A stretch of 64,000 bases of DNA. Origin: Pseudomonadota bacterium. Its GTDB lineage: Bacteria > Pseudomonadota > Alphaproteobacteria > Rhizobiales > Xanthobacteraceae. Positions 16,685 to 25,351 of the stretch are shown piece by piece. The position numbers and the translations under genes are program-made. The stretch is from positions 1 through 64,000 of the forward strand of contig JAEYRD010000166.1 in NCBI GenBank assembly GCA_023435725.1, given 5' to 3'. The number at the start of each line of letters is the position of its first letter. Position 1 is the stretch's first letter. A model generated the notes under the pieces. The model had not been told where the DNA came from. It ran no database searches and saw only the letters and a list, made by a program, of their open reading frames with translations.

Positions 16685-17459
16685 TGTAGAATCGGCGTGC
16701 GAGCAGCAGGGTTTTGTCGTCATCAGTCCTGTCGCAAACCGACGGACTGTTCAAATAATTGCAGAGATGTCGCGACAAGCTGCGATTTTTCCCGGTCACG
16801 CCGGACCTGAAGCCGGAGAACATTTGGTTGAAGAAAGGAGAGAACGCGCTGCGTGTCGAGAAATTCAAAACGAGATGCTCAATTCCGTCCGTGAAGACAG
16901 CTAACTCAGACACGGAGCCCTCAATCTCACTCAACTGAAATGAAGGCTCGGGATCGTCTGTTACAAAATAAGTCGTCGATGCATATTCCCCGTGAGAAGG
17001 CCAGCTACCAACGGTCCATTCTTTAGAATCTGTCCTGCGATAGACGACTGCCCCATCGCCGACATGCAGAACTTTGGCTGTGCCATTCCCAATTATGCAG
17101 CCCACCAACGTTGCGGCAAAGTCGCGCGGAGTGAGCTCGGCAGCCCTAGAAGTGATCTCAATCCGTCCGCGCATGTCGTCGAGCCAATCGCTCGCGATCT
17201 CACGAGACAGACCTGCCAAGGTTCCGCCGCCCTCCAGGTAGCTCCTTACACTTCGGCAAAAGGAGCGAGCTATAATGCGAGAACCAACGGAGGATCGCTG
17301 GGCGGATCCCGCCCCATCGGAACAGACCGCAACTAGCGCGGATTCGTTTTTGCCGGGGACAAATAGGCATGCGCCCGCGTCGTCGCAGCCTCGATTGACC
17401 CGAAGATGCGAAGTACCCGTTGCGCTCGCAGAAACCCATGCCCAGTCGGGTCCAGTCAT
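16659..17459 (-). CDS. PP2C-type serine/threonine phosphatase (TerY-P triad/YegK-like)
   Basis: 266 residues. The ATG at 17459 overlaps the vWA stop (ATGA); a GTG at 17474 is an alternative. PP2C motifs are in order: NRGCDDAG near the start, VCSDGAGSAQRSSVGS (metal Asp), VLHVGDGAVVYR, LAVFTDGIEHL and C-terminal DRTDDDKTLLLA. These are the residues that bind the two metal ions and define the short bacterial PP2C fold. It should remove phosphate from Ser/Thr, most obviously from the neighbouring kinase-like protein or the vWA partner. It is cytoplasmic, with no membrane segments. It overlaps the kinase start by 26 bases, so all three triad genes are translationally coupled. Confidence 0.88.
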   Translation of the reverse strand: MTGPDWAWVSASATGTSHLRVNRGCDDAGACLFVPGKNESALVAVCSDGAGSAQRSSVGSRIIARSFCRSVRSYLEGGGTLAGLSREIASDWLDDMRGRIEITSRAAELTPRDFAATLVGCIIGNGTAKVLHVGDGAVVYRRTDSKEWTVGSWPSHGEYASTTYFVTDDPEPSFQLSEIEGSVSELAVFTDGIEHLVLNFSTRSAFSPFFNQMFSGFRSGVTGKNRSLSRHLCNYLNSPSVCDRTDDDKTLLLARRFYNVAPQDHI

Positions 17460-18139
17460 CCCGCCGTGGCCCACCCGTCAGGAGCCGTGGGATTCTGCAG
17501 CGGCACTTGATCGCCTGGATTTGACTTAGAGACGGACGAGAGCGAAGCCGAGAGCCACTGGAAGAATTCTTTGAATTGAAGCCCCTTCAGTTTCAGAGGC
17601 TCGCGAGTCGCAATCGTACGCAAAGTGCCGAAGTCAGCACCTTCCACGCCCACGGCATAAAACATAAAGGATTTCGCTGCCTCTCCCTCGTGGACTAGCT
17701 GAGTAGCGCGGCTTACGGAGTCCGTCGGCGAGCCATCGGTGATCAAAAAAACCCAAGGGCGATAATGCTTGACGCCGGCGGAACGGTAAGTGGCCTTCCT
17801 TTCCCTAAGCATGTCGATGGCGCGCTCGATAGCCTCCCCCATCGGAGTGGCGCCCGCGCTTTCGATACGCGGCGGATAAAAATTATGGACTGTTGCGAAG
17901 TCTGATTGAACTTGGACAGGCCCGAAGGTGATGATGGCCACCTCAACCCTCTTGGCCGCCAGGCTGTCCGCCGACAGTTCATCGCGAAACGCCTGAAGTC
18001 CGTCGTTGAGTTGCTGTATAGGAGCGCCGCTCATCGACCCAGAATTGTCGAGAACGAGGATAACCGGGCAGCGATTTTCAGGATTCTCCACGAATTCGGT
18101 TGCATTGAACGGCTGTTGTGCAAAATCGGCTTCTGACAT
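17456..18139 (-). CDS. TerY-like von Willebrand factor A domain protein (YegL-like)
   Basis: 227 residues from the ATG at 18139, which has GAGGG six bases upstream; the frame is open to 18178 but without support. The vWA domain (about 25-210) has a complete MIDAS: DNSGSMSG (Asp31), the central GATPMGEAI Thr and the ITDGSPTD Asp. It belongs to the TerY/YegL-type vWA proteins that occur with a PP2C phosphatase and a kinase. The C-terminal 25 residues are low complexity. Its likely role is a metal-dependent protein-interaction platform and probable substrate of the kinase/phosphatase pair. It precedes the PP2C gene with an ATGA overlap and follows rmuC by 205 bp. Confidence 0.88.
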   Translation of the reverse strand: MSEADFAQQPFNATEFVENPENRCPVILVLDNSGSMSGAPIQQLNDGLQAFRDELSADSLAAKRVEVAIITFGPVQVQSDFATVHNFYPPRIESAGATPMGEAIERAIDMLRERKATYRSAGVKHYRPWVFLITDGSPTDSVSRATQLVHEGEAAKSFMFYAVGVEGADFGTLRTIATREPLKLKGLQFKEFFQWLSASLSSVSKSNPGDQVPLQNPTAPDGWATAG

Positions 18140-18344
18140 GCTTGCCCTCAGAATTCTACAAAGGAAAAACGATCTCAACCTAACGTATCGCGCTTTACAG
18201 CTAAAAGAAGTACCCCAGCCTGCTTCTTCGACTAAATGAGGAGACAGACTTCGCTTCGCTCACATCGATACTGCCATCGAGCGCTGAGCTTCTCCTCTAT
18301 GGCTCAGCTCTAATAAGCGGGGAAAGCAGCACTAAGAAGCGACA

Positions 18345-20033
18345 TTATCCAACAGTCGGCTCCGCATTCGCAGAATTAAGCGCTGACGGCACTTCGATCT
18401 CGCTGGAAAGAAGGATGTTACCTTTGAGCAGCTCTCTATCCTCGTCCTCGATTGATAGAGATACCCCAAGTAGGTTCGCGGCTGTTGGCTCATCGGGCGC
18501 AGATTCCACTGACGTCAACGTGCGGTTTACTGCCCGCGTGCGAGTTTTTAGTTCGTCCACAGATCTCGACGCTGTTCCAAGCTGGTTTGAGATCTTCTGA
18601 ACAATTTTGTCGTAGCGGCCGAATTCTGTGCGAACCGCCCCCAGCACCTGCCATACTTCGCTTGAGCGCTTTTCGATAGCAAGCGTTTTGAAGCCCATCT
18701 GCAGAGCGCTTAGGAGGGCGGCAAATGTGGTGGGACTTGCCAGAGTTACCCGATAGGTTTTCTGTAGATGCTCTAAAAGCCCTGGCTGTCGCAACAGTTC
18801 TGCGTACAGACTTTCAGTGGGAATGAACAACAAAGCGAAGTCGGTGGTGCGCGGCGGGTTAATATACTTCTCGCAAATTTCCTTAGCAGACGCACGAATT
18901 CGGCTTTCCAACTGCTTGCGGTAGAGAGTAACTGCGTCGGCGTCTCCCGCTTCCGAGGCGGCAACTAAGTTGTCATAGTCCTCGCGGGGAAACTTCGCAT
19001 CCACAGGGAGAAGAACTGTTCCACCCGTATCTTTTCCCGGCAGCTTGATGGCAAATTCGACACGCTCTCCGGTGTTATCTCGCACGGCAGCATTCTTCAC
19101 GTACTGCTCGGCGGAAAGGAATTCTTCCAGCAAAAGCTCTAGCTGCACTTCACCATACGTTCCGCGGACCTTAACATTCGTGAGTACTTTTTGCAGATCG
19201 CCGACGTTTGCCGCGAGGCGCTTCATCTCTCCAATGCCCTCATGAAGAGATTTGAGTTGTTCGACCACTCGCGTGAAGGATTCTCCGAGCCGGGTCTCAA
19301 GAGTTGTTTGTAGTCGTTCGTCAACGGTTTGGCGCATTTCGTCCAGCTTCGCCGAGTTCTCCTGACGTATCGCGTCCAGCCGCGATTCTACACCGGTCCT
19401 TAACCGGTCAGTCGCCAGCTCCTGCTTCTCGACTAGAACATTCAACGCAGAGGTGTTTGCGTTAAGTCGCTCTTTTTGCTGCTCACTTGCCTGTGCGAGT
19501 GCGTCAGCCACCGTCAGTTTGAGGCGCTGAAAACTCGAATCGATCTCACCTTTCAGACTTTGGGAGGCCGCGCTCTGCTTGACGATCGCGTCATCAAGCT
19601 TCGCTTCGATGGTGCTCCTAAGCGCGTCGCGGTGGGTAGAAGCTTCCAGTGCGCTCGTTCTAAGATCGTCGTTCAGCTTTTGAGCGATGACATCTACTCG
19701 CTTTTCAAGAGCGCCGATGCCATTGTCTAGTCTCGCACCAAATGCGACGAAGCTTGTCTCTGCGCGACCACCGAGCCCGTTGAAAGAGCTTAAGATTAGC
19801 TCCTGAAACCTTATTAACCCGGAGCTGAGTTCGCTGCGGGCGCGCCCGGAGTTGTCGTCGAAGGTACGCCGTAAAACCTCACACTCACTTCTAATTAACG
19901 CTGACACTGCTTCCTGTGTCAAAAAAGGTTGGGAAGCAATCTTTCCAATTTGTATGAAAGCGGCGATAGATGACACCGCAGCGATTAGAGCGAGAGCTGC
20001 CGCGCCCGCACTCAAGTACAGAGTTTGATCCAT
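18345..20033 (-). CDS. rmuC: RmuC-family DNA recombination protein
   Basis: About 562 residues from the ATG at 20033, preceded by GGGGGGCGGG. An N-terminal membrane anchor (LYLSAGAAALALIAAVSSIAAF) leads to a long coiled coil (40-290). The conserved RmuC nuclease-like domain (about 290-500) contains VRGTYGEVQLE, VLLPVDAKFPREDY and TTDFALLFIPTESLYAE. RmuC proteins have a PD-(D/E)XK-like fold and limit inversions at short inverted repeats in E. coli; some variants sit in defence loci. Here it stands immediately upstream of the vWA-PP2C-kinase set on the same strand. This is an unusual pairing and may be a second, island-borne copy. Whether it shares the operon depends on the 205-bp gap. Confidence 0.88.
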   Translation of the reverse strand: MDQTLYLSAGAAALALIAAVSSIAAFIQIGKIASQPFLTQEAVSALIRSECEVLRRTFDDNSGRARSELSSGLIRFQELILSSFNGLGGRAETSFVAFGARLDNGIGALEKRVDVIAQKLNDDLRTSALEASTHRDALRSTIEAKLDDAIVKQSAASQSLKGEIDSSFQRLKLTVADALAQASEQQKERLNANTSALNVLVEKQELATDRLRTGVESRLDAIRQENSAKLDEMRQTVDERLQTTLETRLGESFTRVVEQLKSLHEGIGEMKRLAANVGDLQKVLTNVKVRGTYGEVQLELLLEEFLSAEQYVKNAAVRDNTGERVEFAIKLPGKDTGGTVLLPVDAKFPREDYDNLVAASEAGDADAVTLYRKQLESRIRASAKEICEKYINPPRTTDFALLFIPTESLYAELLRQPGLLEHLQKTYRVTLASPTTFAALLSALQMGFKTLAIEKRSSEVWQVLGAVRTEFGRYDKIVQKISNQLGTASRSVDELKTRTRAVNRTLTSVESAPDEPTAANLLGVSLSIEDEDRELLKGNILLSSEIEVPSALNSANAEPTVG

Positions 20034-20437
20034 CCCGCCCCCCGGCGACTTGCAGCTCAGGGTAACCATTGACAGTTGCAATCACAATAGACGCGCTGCG
20101 AAAAGTTGCAGATCGGCGGGTCAGCTGAAGCGCGCCCTCGGGAGGCAAGTAACCACCGCCGCTCGGCGTCTACGTTGCTAGGAGCTTCGAAATTTTGCGC
20201 CTGCGTCCCTCCAGCGAGAGAGATCCAAACCGCCGCCCTGATAAGCCATTGATGTTCCAGAGAATCCCGTACTAGACCAAATTTGCGAATCCTAAGATTC
20301 GGAGAAAATTCGGTTCTCCAGATCTATTCAGCACCTAGTTGGATGGATGATCGGAGTTCTCCGTCGGCAAAAAAGCAGGAAAACGGCCGTATTTCTGGCC
20401 TGTCTCCAGATCGAAGTACGAGATAATTTTGCTGGGG
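20034..20437. other. Intergenic region between rmuC and tRNA-Ser
   Basis: The region contains CGAATC-CTAA-GATTCG (20286-20301) immediately followed by GGAGAA...TTCTCC, two adjacent small inverted repeats. On the minus strand, GGCC-N8-GGCC followed by T-runs (about 20370-20402) could terminate the tRNA transcript. No integrase gene and no obvious duplicate of the tRNA 3' end were seen. It presumably also contains the rmuC promoter and is the right border of the accessory region. Confidence 0.45.
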
Positions 20438-20527
20438 TGGCGGAGAGAGTGGGATTCGAACCCACGGTACGGTTTCCCGCACACACGCTTTCCAAGCGTG
20501 CGCCTTAAGCCACTCGGCCATCTCTCC
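20438..20527 (-). tRNA. tRNA-Ser (anticodon GGA)
   Basis: The reverse strand reads GGAGAGA acceptor, TGGCCGAGTGGCTTAAGGC D-arm, anticodon stem CACGC with loop TTGGAAA (anticodon GGA), a long class II variable arm (GTGCGGGAAACCGTACC), T-arm GTGGGTTCGAATCCCAC, TCTCTCC and encoded GCCA. The seven acceptor pairs are perfect and CCA is encoded. It decodes UCC/UCU. Its 3' end faces the accessory region, the usual orientation for an island integrated at a tRNA. Confidence 0.97.
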
Positions 20528-20722
20528 GGAGCGCCCTCTCTTGAAGGGGCGCCGGTGATTTTGCAAGGGATCGCGGGAGAATCGGGTGAAATTTCCTCAA
20601 CTTATTGTATTTGCAAGGGAATATTTGGCGCTGTGCCAAGCCTTGATCCGCCGGCCGGCTGAACCCGTAGCGAGTTTGGTGCGACGATTCACTCGATAAC
20701 ACCCAACACCCCCGGGGACGCC

Positions 20723-21064
20723 ATGACAATCCGCAAGACCATTGCCGCGCTCGGCCTGATTTCGGCCCTTGGCTCCGCCTCCGCCGTGCCGGCCCTGGCG
20801 CAGGTCTGCACCCGGCAAGGCGTCGACGTGAGCTGCGACGACGGGCGGCACGGGGTGCTTTCGGGCGATGCCATCCTCTGGCCGGACGGCACGCGCTCGA
20901 GCTCGACGCCGCATCAGAGCGTGATCATCGGCAACAAGAGTTCGGTTCATATCGGGCCCGGCGTGTTCGTCGGACAGGGCAAGGGCATGGTGCCGCTGGA
21001 TGATCCGAACGCGCCCAACAAGCGGCAGTGCGCGATCCTGGATGGGGTCTCGTATTGCTATTGA
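20723..21064 (+). CDS. Secreted hypothetical protein
   Basis: 113 residues with a clear signal peptide: basic MTIRK, hydrophobic core IAALGLISALGSAS, and a probable cleavage after AVPALA. The mature part (about 86 residues) contains four Cys in two pairs (CTRQGVDVSC near the start, CAIL...YC at the end), consistent with two disulfides. The middle is Gly/Ser-rich beta sequence (SVIIGNKSSVHIGPG). It is probably a small periplasmic protein. No family recognised. It is the first core-type gene after the tRNA and converges on otsA. Confidence 0.75.
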   Translation: MTIRKTIAALGLISALGSASAVPALAQVCTRQGVDVSCDDGRHGVLSGDAILWPDGTRSSSTPHQSVIIGNKSSVHIGPGVFVGQGKGMVPLDDPNAPNKRQCAILDGVSYCY

Positions 21065-21107
21065 GGCGCGGCCTTCCTTGGGCAGAAAGAGCCCTCCTCG
21101 CCGATCC

Positions 21108-21132
21108 ACCCTCTCCCACAAGGGAAGAGGGT
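21108..21132. terminator. Hairpin between convergent genes
   Basis: ACCCTCTCCC-ACAA-GGG-A-AGAGGGT forms a 10-bp stem with one bulge between the secreted-protein gene and otsA, whose 3' ends face each other. It may end both transcripts, but it lacks a T-run and also resembles a dispersed intergenic repeat. Confidence 0.45.
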
Positions 21133-21157
21133 AAGATGAAGCAAGCCTTCTCGGAGG

Positions 21158-22621
21158 TTAGATCAACCGCACGCCCGAGATCGCAGACTTGAGCCAGCGC
21201 AACGCCTGCGGCGGCTGGGCGGCGAGCGGCGCGACGGCGGCCTTTTCGGGCCGGCACTTTTCCAGTTCAGTGACGAAGTCGGCAGACCATTGCTGGATGG
21301 TGTGGCTGCGCAGCTTCTTCATCATCGCGTCCCAGCGCATCTTGCGCTCGGTGAGCGGCATCGCAGCCGCAATCGCGATCGCCCGCGCCATGCCGTCGAT
21401 GTCGTGCGGGTTGACCAGCAGCGCGGCATCGAGTTCGTTGGCGGCACCGGCAAATTTCGACAGCACCAGCACACCCGGATCGGCCGGATTTTGCGCTGCG
21501 ACGTATTCCTTGGCGACGAGGTTCATGCCGTCATGCAGCGGCGTCACCACGCCGACCTGCGCGGTGCGATAGAGGCCGGCGAGCACGGCCTGGCTAAAGC
21601 CCTTGTTGAGGTAGCGGATCGGCGTCCAGTCGACCTCCCCATGGCGACCGTTGACGTCGGTCACGAGGCGCGCAACCTCGTTCTGGAGATTGCCGTAGGC
21701 CTCGATGCCGCCGCGCGAGGGGTTGGCGATCTGGAGCAGTGAGATGTCGCGCGCGAACTGCGGCTGATCGGTCCAGAGGCGGTCGAACGCGCTGATGCGG
21801 TTGACGAGCCCCTTGGAATAGTCGAGCCGGTCGACGCCGATCGCGAGCCGCTCGCCATTCAGGCTGCGGCGCAGTCGCGACACGTCGGGATGCGAGGCCG
21901 ACTTCGCGGCATACTGCGCAAATTTCTCGGCATCGATGCCGATGGGGAAGACCTCGCAGCGCGTGCGGCCATGCTGCGAGAGCACGCCTCCATCATCGAT
22001 GGTGAGACCGAGCTCGCCGCCGACATAGCCAAGGAAGTTCTGGCGATCCTCCTCGGTCTGGAAGCCGAGCAGATCGTAGGCGAGCATCGCCGTGATGAGC
22101 TCGCGATGATTGGGCACGCCCTGCATCACCGCAACGACAGGCCACGGCGTGTGCAGGAAGAAGCCGATCGGATCGTCGACGCCGAGATCGCGCAGCTCCG
22201 CGCCGAGCGAGAGGAAATGATAATCCTGCACCCAGAACGCGGTCCGGGCTTTTCGGAAGCGCATCAAGGCGCGCGCCATGAAGGCGTTGACCTCGCGATA
22301 GCTGACATAGTCGTCCCGCGAGACGCGGATCAGATCGCTGCGCGAATGCAGCGCGGGCCACAGCGCCGAATTGGCAAAACCTTCGTAATAGCCGCCATAG
22401 TGCGCCGCCGGCAGATCCAGCGTCGCGATGGCGCCCGAGCCCAACGCTTCGATCTCAGCGAACGGTTCCTTCTGATGGCCGTCACGCACGCGGCCGGAGG
22501 AACCCACCCAGATGGCACCCGAATACTCCACGACGGGAAGCAGTGCCGCAGCGAGGCCGCCCGTCATGGGTTCGTTGGGTTTGCTGCGCGCAACTCGATT
22601 TGAAACGACGACTAAGTTCAC
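21158..22621 (-). CDS. otsA: Alpha,alpha-trehalose-phosphate synthase (GT20)
   Basis: 487 residues. GTG at 22621 is chosen because AGGAGGGG lies 7 bases upstream and the protein then opens with the family-typical NLVVVSNRVA; an ATG at 22642 would bury that ribosome site. GT20 motifs seen are GGLAAAL near residue 22, WVQDYHFLSLG, GFFLHTPWPV, GVDRLDYSKGL and HDGMNLVAKEYVAAQ. The enzyme joins UDP-glucose (or another NDP-glucose) and glucose-6-phosphate to trehalose-6-phosphate in the cytoplasm, for osmoprotection and stress. OtsB, encoded 235 bp upstream on the same strand, removes the phosphate. The C-terminal tail (about 30 residues after the core) is Ala-rich and low conservation. Confidence 0.96.
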   Translation of the reverse strand: MNLVVVSNRVARSKPNEPMTGGLAAALLPVVEYSGAIWVGSSGRVRDGHQKEPFAEIEALGSGAIATLDLPAAHYGGYYEGFANSALWPALHSRSDLIRVSRDDYVSYREVNAFMARALMRFRKARTAFWVQDYHFLSLGAELRDLGVDDPIGFFLHTPWPVVAVMQGVPNHRELITAMLAYDLLGFQTEEDRQNFLGYVGGELGLTIDDGGVLSQHGRTRCEVFPIGIDAEKFAQYAAKSASHPDVSRLRRSLNGERLAIGVDRLDYSKGLVNRISAFDRLWTDQPQFARDISLLQIANPSRGGIEAYGNLQNEVARLVTDVNGRHGEVDWTPIRYLNKGFSQAVLAGLYRTAQVGVVTPLHDGMNLVAKEYVAAQNPADPGVLVLSKFAGAANELDAALLVNPHDIDGMARAIAIAAAMPLTERKMRWDAMMKKLRSHTIQQWSADFVTELEKCRPEKAAVAPLAAQPPQALRWLKSAISGVRLI

Positions 22622-22856
22622 AGGTCGTCCCCTCCTGTTCATTCCAGCCCGTTTAACTGCCGTTCATCAATATGGTTCCTGTCATCATTTGTACGAATTG
22701 AAACCAAAATCAGGCACGCGCGTTGGAACCAGTTTCCTTGCGAGGAACCCGGCGATTTCATTCGAGAATGAGAGCTTGAGCGACTGTTTCGCGCCGCAGG
22801 AACGATCGCGCAATGGAACTGCGCGCGCAATAATGTGGCTCTCCGGTGGCGATGCC

Positions 22857-23678
22857 TTATTCCAACCTTGTATCGTCGAGCAGACGCGCAAGGAACGCGC
22901 GCACATCCTTCGGCGCATCGAAGTGGCCATTGACGCCGATGGCGCGGCGGCCGACCGAGAAGGCCAGTCCGTTCATGTCGGGCATGATCGCGAACACGGT
23001 CTCGTCGGTGACGTCGTCGCCGATGAATATCGGACGGCGTCCCCTGAACGGCTCATGTTTCATCAATTCGTGTACGCCGGTCGCCTTGGTGAAGCCGGAA
23101 TGCTTGATCTCGAAAACGAACTTGCCGGGCAGCACTTCGATCGGCGCATTGGGCAGGTCGGCGCGGATCAGCGAGATGGCTTCATAGATAGCCTTCTCCG
23201 CGTGCGGCGCCAGGCGGTAATGCAATGCCAGCGAATAGCCCTTGTCCTCGAGCAGAATGCCAGGGCTGAGCTTTGCGATCGAAGCCAGGCGCCGCTTCAA
23301 CTCCTTGTCCATCGGCGGCGCGTGAACGTCGTCGGCCTCGTTGTCCGCCGACAGGCGCATCTCTGCGCCGTGACCGGCGACGGCACGAAAGACGTCGGGC
23401 GCGAAGATCAGGTCAATGTCGTTGAGTGAGCGGCCGCTGACCATCGCGAGCGCGCCGGAGGTGCGCGCGGTCAGCCGGTTGAGCGTATCCGACAAGCCCG
23501 GCGGCACCCACACCTCGCGCGGCGTCGGCATCAGGTCGAGCAGTGTACCGTCGATATCGAGCAGGATCGCTGTCTCGTCGAGATGGGGGACGAGTGCATG
23601 CGGCACCGGCACGGAATCGGGCGCTTCATCGTCTAGCATGGTGCGCTTCTGATCCAGTTCAGCGAGTTCCGATTTCAT
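22857..23678 (-). CDS. otsB: Trehalose-phosphatase (HAD superfamily)
   Basis: 273 residues. HAD motif I is AILLDIDGTLLDL near residue 40 (nucleophile Asp and acid Asp). MVSGRSLNDIDL is motif II, a Lys in LEDKGYSLALHYR follows, and IGDDVTDETVFAIM is motif IV. It converts trehalose-6-phosphate to trehalose, completing the OtsA/OtsB pathway. The ATG has CTGGAG six bases upstream, lying within the end of the MFS gene (stop 3 bp before), so the two are translationally linked. The 235 bp between otsB and otsA contains no gene. Confidence 0.95.
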   Translation of the reverse strand: MKSELAELDQKRTMLDDEAPDSVPVPHALVPHLDETAILLDIDGTLLDLMPTPREVWVPPGLSDTLNRLTARTSGALAMVSGRSLNDIDLIFAPDVFRAVAGHGAEMRLSADNEADDVHAPPMDKELKRRLASIAKLSPGILLEDKGYSLALHYRLAPHAEKAIYEAISLIRADLPNAPIEVLPGKFVFEIKHSGFTKATGVHELMKHEPFRGRRPIFIGDDVTDETVFAIMPDMNGLAFSVGRRAIGVNGHFDAPKDVRAFLARLLDDTRLE

Positions 23679-23681
23679 AGT

Positions 23682-25169
23682 CTACTCCAGAAAGGCGAGC
23701 GGCCGCGCGATTTGTTCGAGCGATTTGCGCTCCGCGGAGACGGCATAGCGCCACGCCACGATCGCAGCCGCGATCATCAGAAATGCCCCCAGCAAATACC
23801 CGGCGAACACGCTGTTGCGTGATCCCGTATCGATCAGTGCGCCGAACAGCGCGGGTCCGATCACCCCGCCGATGCCGGTGCCGACCGCATAGAACACCGC
23901 GATCGCCAGCGCGCGGACTTCGAGCGGAAATGTCTCGCTGACGGTGAGGTAGGCCGCGCTCGCGGCGGGCGAGGCAAAGAAGAAGATCACCATCCAGGCG
24001 ATGGTCTGCCCTTGCGCGCTGAGTGCGCCGATCGAGAACAGGTAGCCCGAGAGCGCCACCAGCAGGCCGGAGACGCCATAGGTGAACACGATCATGCTGC
24101 GGCGACCGAGCGTATCGAACAGACGTCCGAGCAGCAGCGGGCCGAGGAAGTTGCCGGCCGCGAAGGGCAGCAGATACCAGCCGACGTGATCGGCGCTGAT
24201 GCCGTAGAAGTCGGTCAGCACCAGCGCGAAGGTGAAGAAGATGGCGTTGTAGAAGAAGGCTTGTGCGCTCATCAGCACGAGGCCGACCAACGCGCGCCGG
24301 CGATAGGCAGAGAACAGCGTGTGCACGACCTCGCGGATCGGCGTGTGAGTGCGCATCTTCAGGCGAATTTTCATGAAGCGCCCTTCGCTGGCATCCTGGC
24401 CATGCCCGATCACGGAGCGCTCGATGTCGTCGACGATGGCGTGGGCCTGATCGGGACGCCCGTGGATCATGAGCCAACGCGGGCTCTCGGGAATCCACAT
24501 TCGCATCAGCAGCACGACGAGACCGATGGTCGCGCCGATGAGATAAGCGAGGCGCCAACCGAGATCGGGACCGAACGCAGCGGGATCGAGCAGCACGATG
24601 GCCGCAACCGCGCCCATCGCCGCCCCGATCCAGAAACTGCCGTTGATGACGAGATCGGTCCAGCCGCGATAGCGCGCAGGCACCAGCTCCTGGATGGTGG
24701 AGTTGATCGCGGTATATTCGCCGCCGATGCCGGCGCCGGTGAGAAAGCGAAACAGCGCGTAGCTCGCAACATTCCAGGATAATGCGGTCGCAGCGGTCGC
24801 CGTGAGATAAAGCGCAAGCGTGATGAAGAACAGTTTCTTGCGGCCAATGCGGTCGGTGAGCCAGCCGAAGCCGAGCGCGCCCAGCACCGCGCCGGCCAGA
24901 TAGGCGGAATTGGCGACGCCGAGATCAAGATTGGAGAATTGCAGCGACGGGCTCTGCTTCAGCGCGCCGGAGAGCGCGCCGGCCAGCGTCACCTCAAGCC
25001 CGTCGAGGATCCAGGTGATGCCGAGCGCAAGCACGACACGGGTGTGAAAGCCGCTCCACGGCAGCGCATCGAGCCGTGCGGGAATGCTGGTCTCGACGAT
25101 ACGGCCGGTCGCGACCGCCGCCGGGACTGCAGGTCCATAGTTCAATGCCGGGCTCTGCTGCAATTCCAT
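23682..25169 (-). CDS. MFS transporter (metabolite:H+ symporter type)
   Basis: 495 residues from the ATG at 25169; a 10-residue longer start is possible. Twelve hydrophobic segments are seen, in two groups of six separated by a cytoplasmic loop with ARPDQAHAIVDDIE-like sequence. Typical MFS signatures are GFGWLTDRIGRKKLF between segments 2 and 3 and the related GRLFDTLGRRSM in the second half, and RFLTGAGIGGEYTAI in segment 4. The family resembles sugar/organic-acid symporters (SV2/SP-like). Placement immediately upstream of otsB (3-bp gap) suggests co-expression with trehalose synthesis, perhaps for import of a precursor or export of trehalose. The substrate cannot be told from sequence. Confidence 0.85.
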   Translation of the reverse strand: MELQQSPALNYGPAVPAAVATGRIVETSIPARLDALPWSGFHTRVVLALGITWILDGLEVTLAGALSGALKQSPSLQFSNLDLGVANSAYLAGAVLGALGFGWLTDRIGRKKLFFITLALYLTATAATALSWNVASYALFRFLTGAGIGGEYTAINSTIQELVPARYRGWTDLVINGSFWIGAAMGAVAAIVLLDPAAFGPDLGWRLAYLIGATIGLVVLLMRMWIPESPRWLMIHGRPDQAHAIVDDIERSVIGHGQDASEGRFMKIRLKMRTHTPIREVVHTLFSAYRRRALVGLVLMSAQAFFYNAIFFTFALVLTDFYGISADHVGWYLLPFAAGNFLGPLLLGRLFDTLGRRSMIVFTYGVSGLLVALSGYLFSIGALSAQGQTIAWMVIFFFASPAASAAYLTVSETFPLEVRALAIAVFYAVGTGIGGVIGPALFGALIDTGSRNSVFAGYLLGAFLMIAAAIVAWRYAVSAERKSLEQIARPLAFLE

Positions 25170-25351
25170 TGCGTTGTTGCGTCTGACCAATGCGATCACC
25201 CCCGGTTCACATGATGTGGACGGGGACCGATCCGATCATGGGGTGCGGCATTCCGCCTGCCACCTGCGACAACGTCTGCGGCGAAAGCAGGTTCCCTTGG
25301 GAACGCCCCCGGGGACTGCCCGTTTCCGATGGAGCCGCAAGGAGTCGACGC

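Noticed and set aside
22512..23429. 305-codon plus-strand frame across otsA/otsB
   Set aside because: Antisense of otsB, spans an intergenic region, low-complexity charged sequence with no family features.
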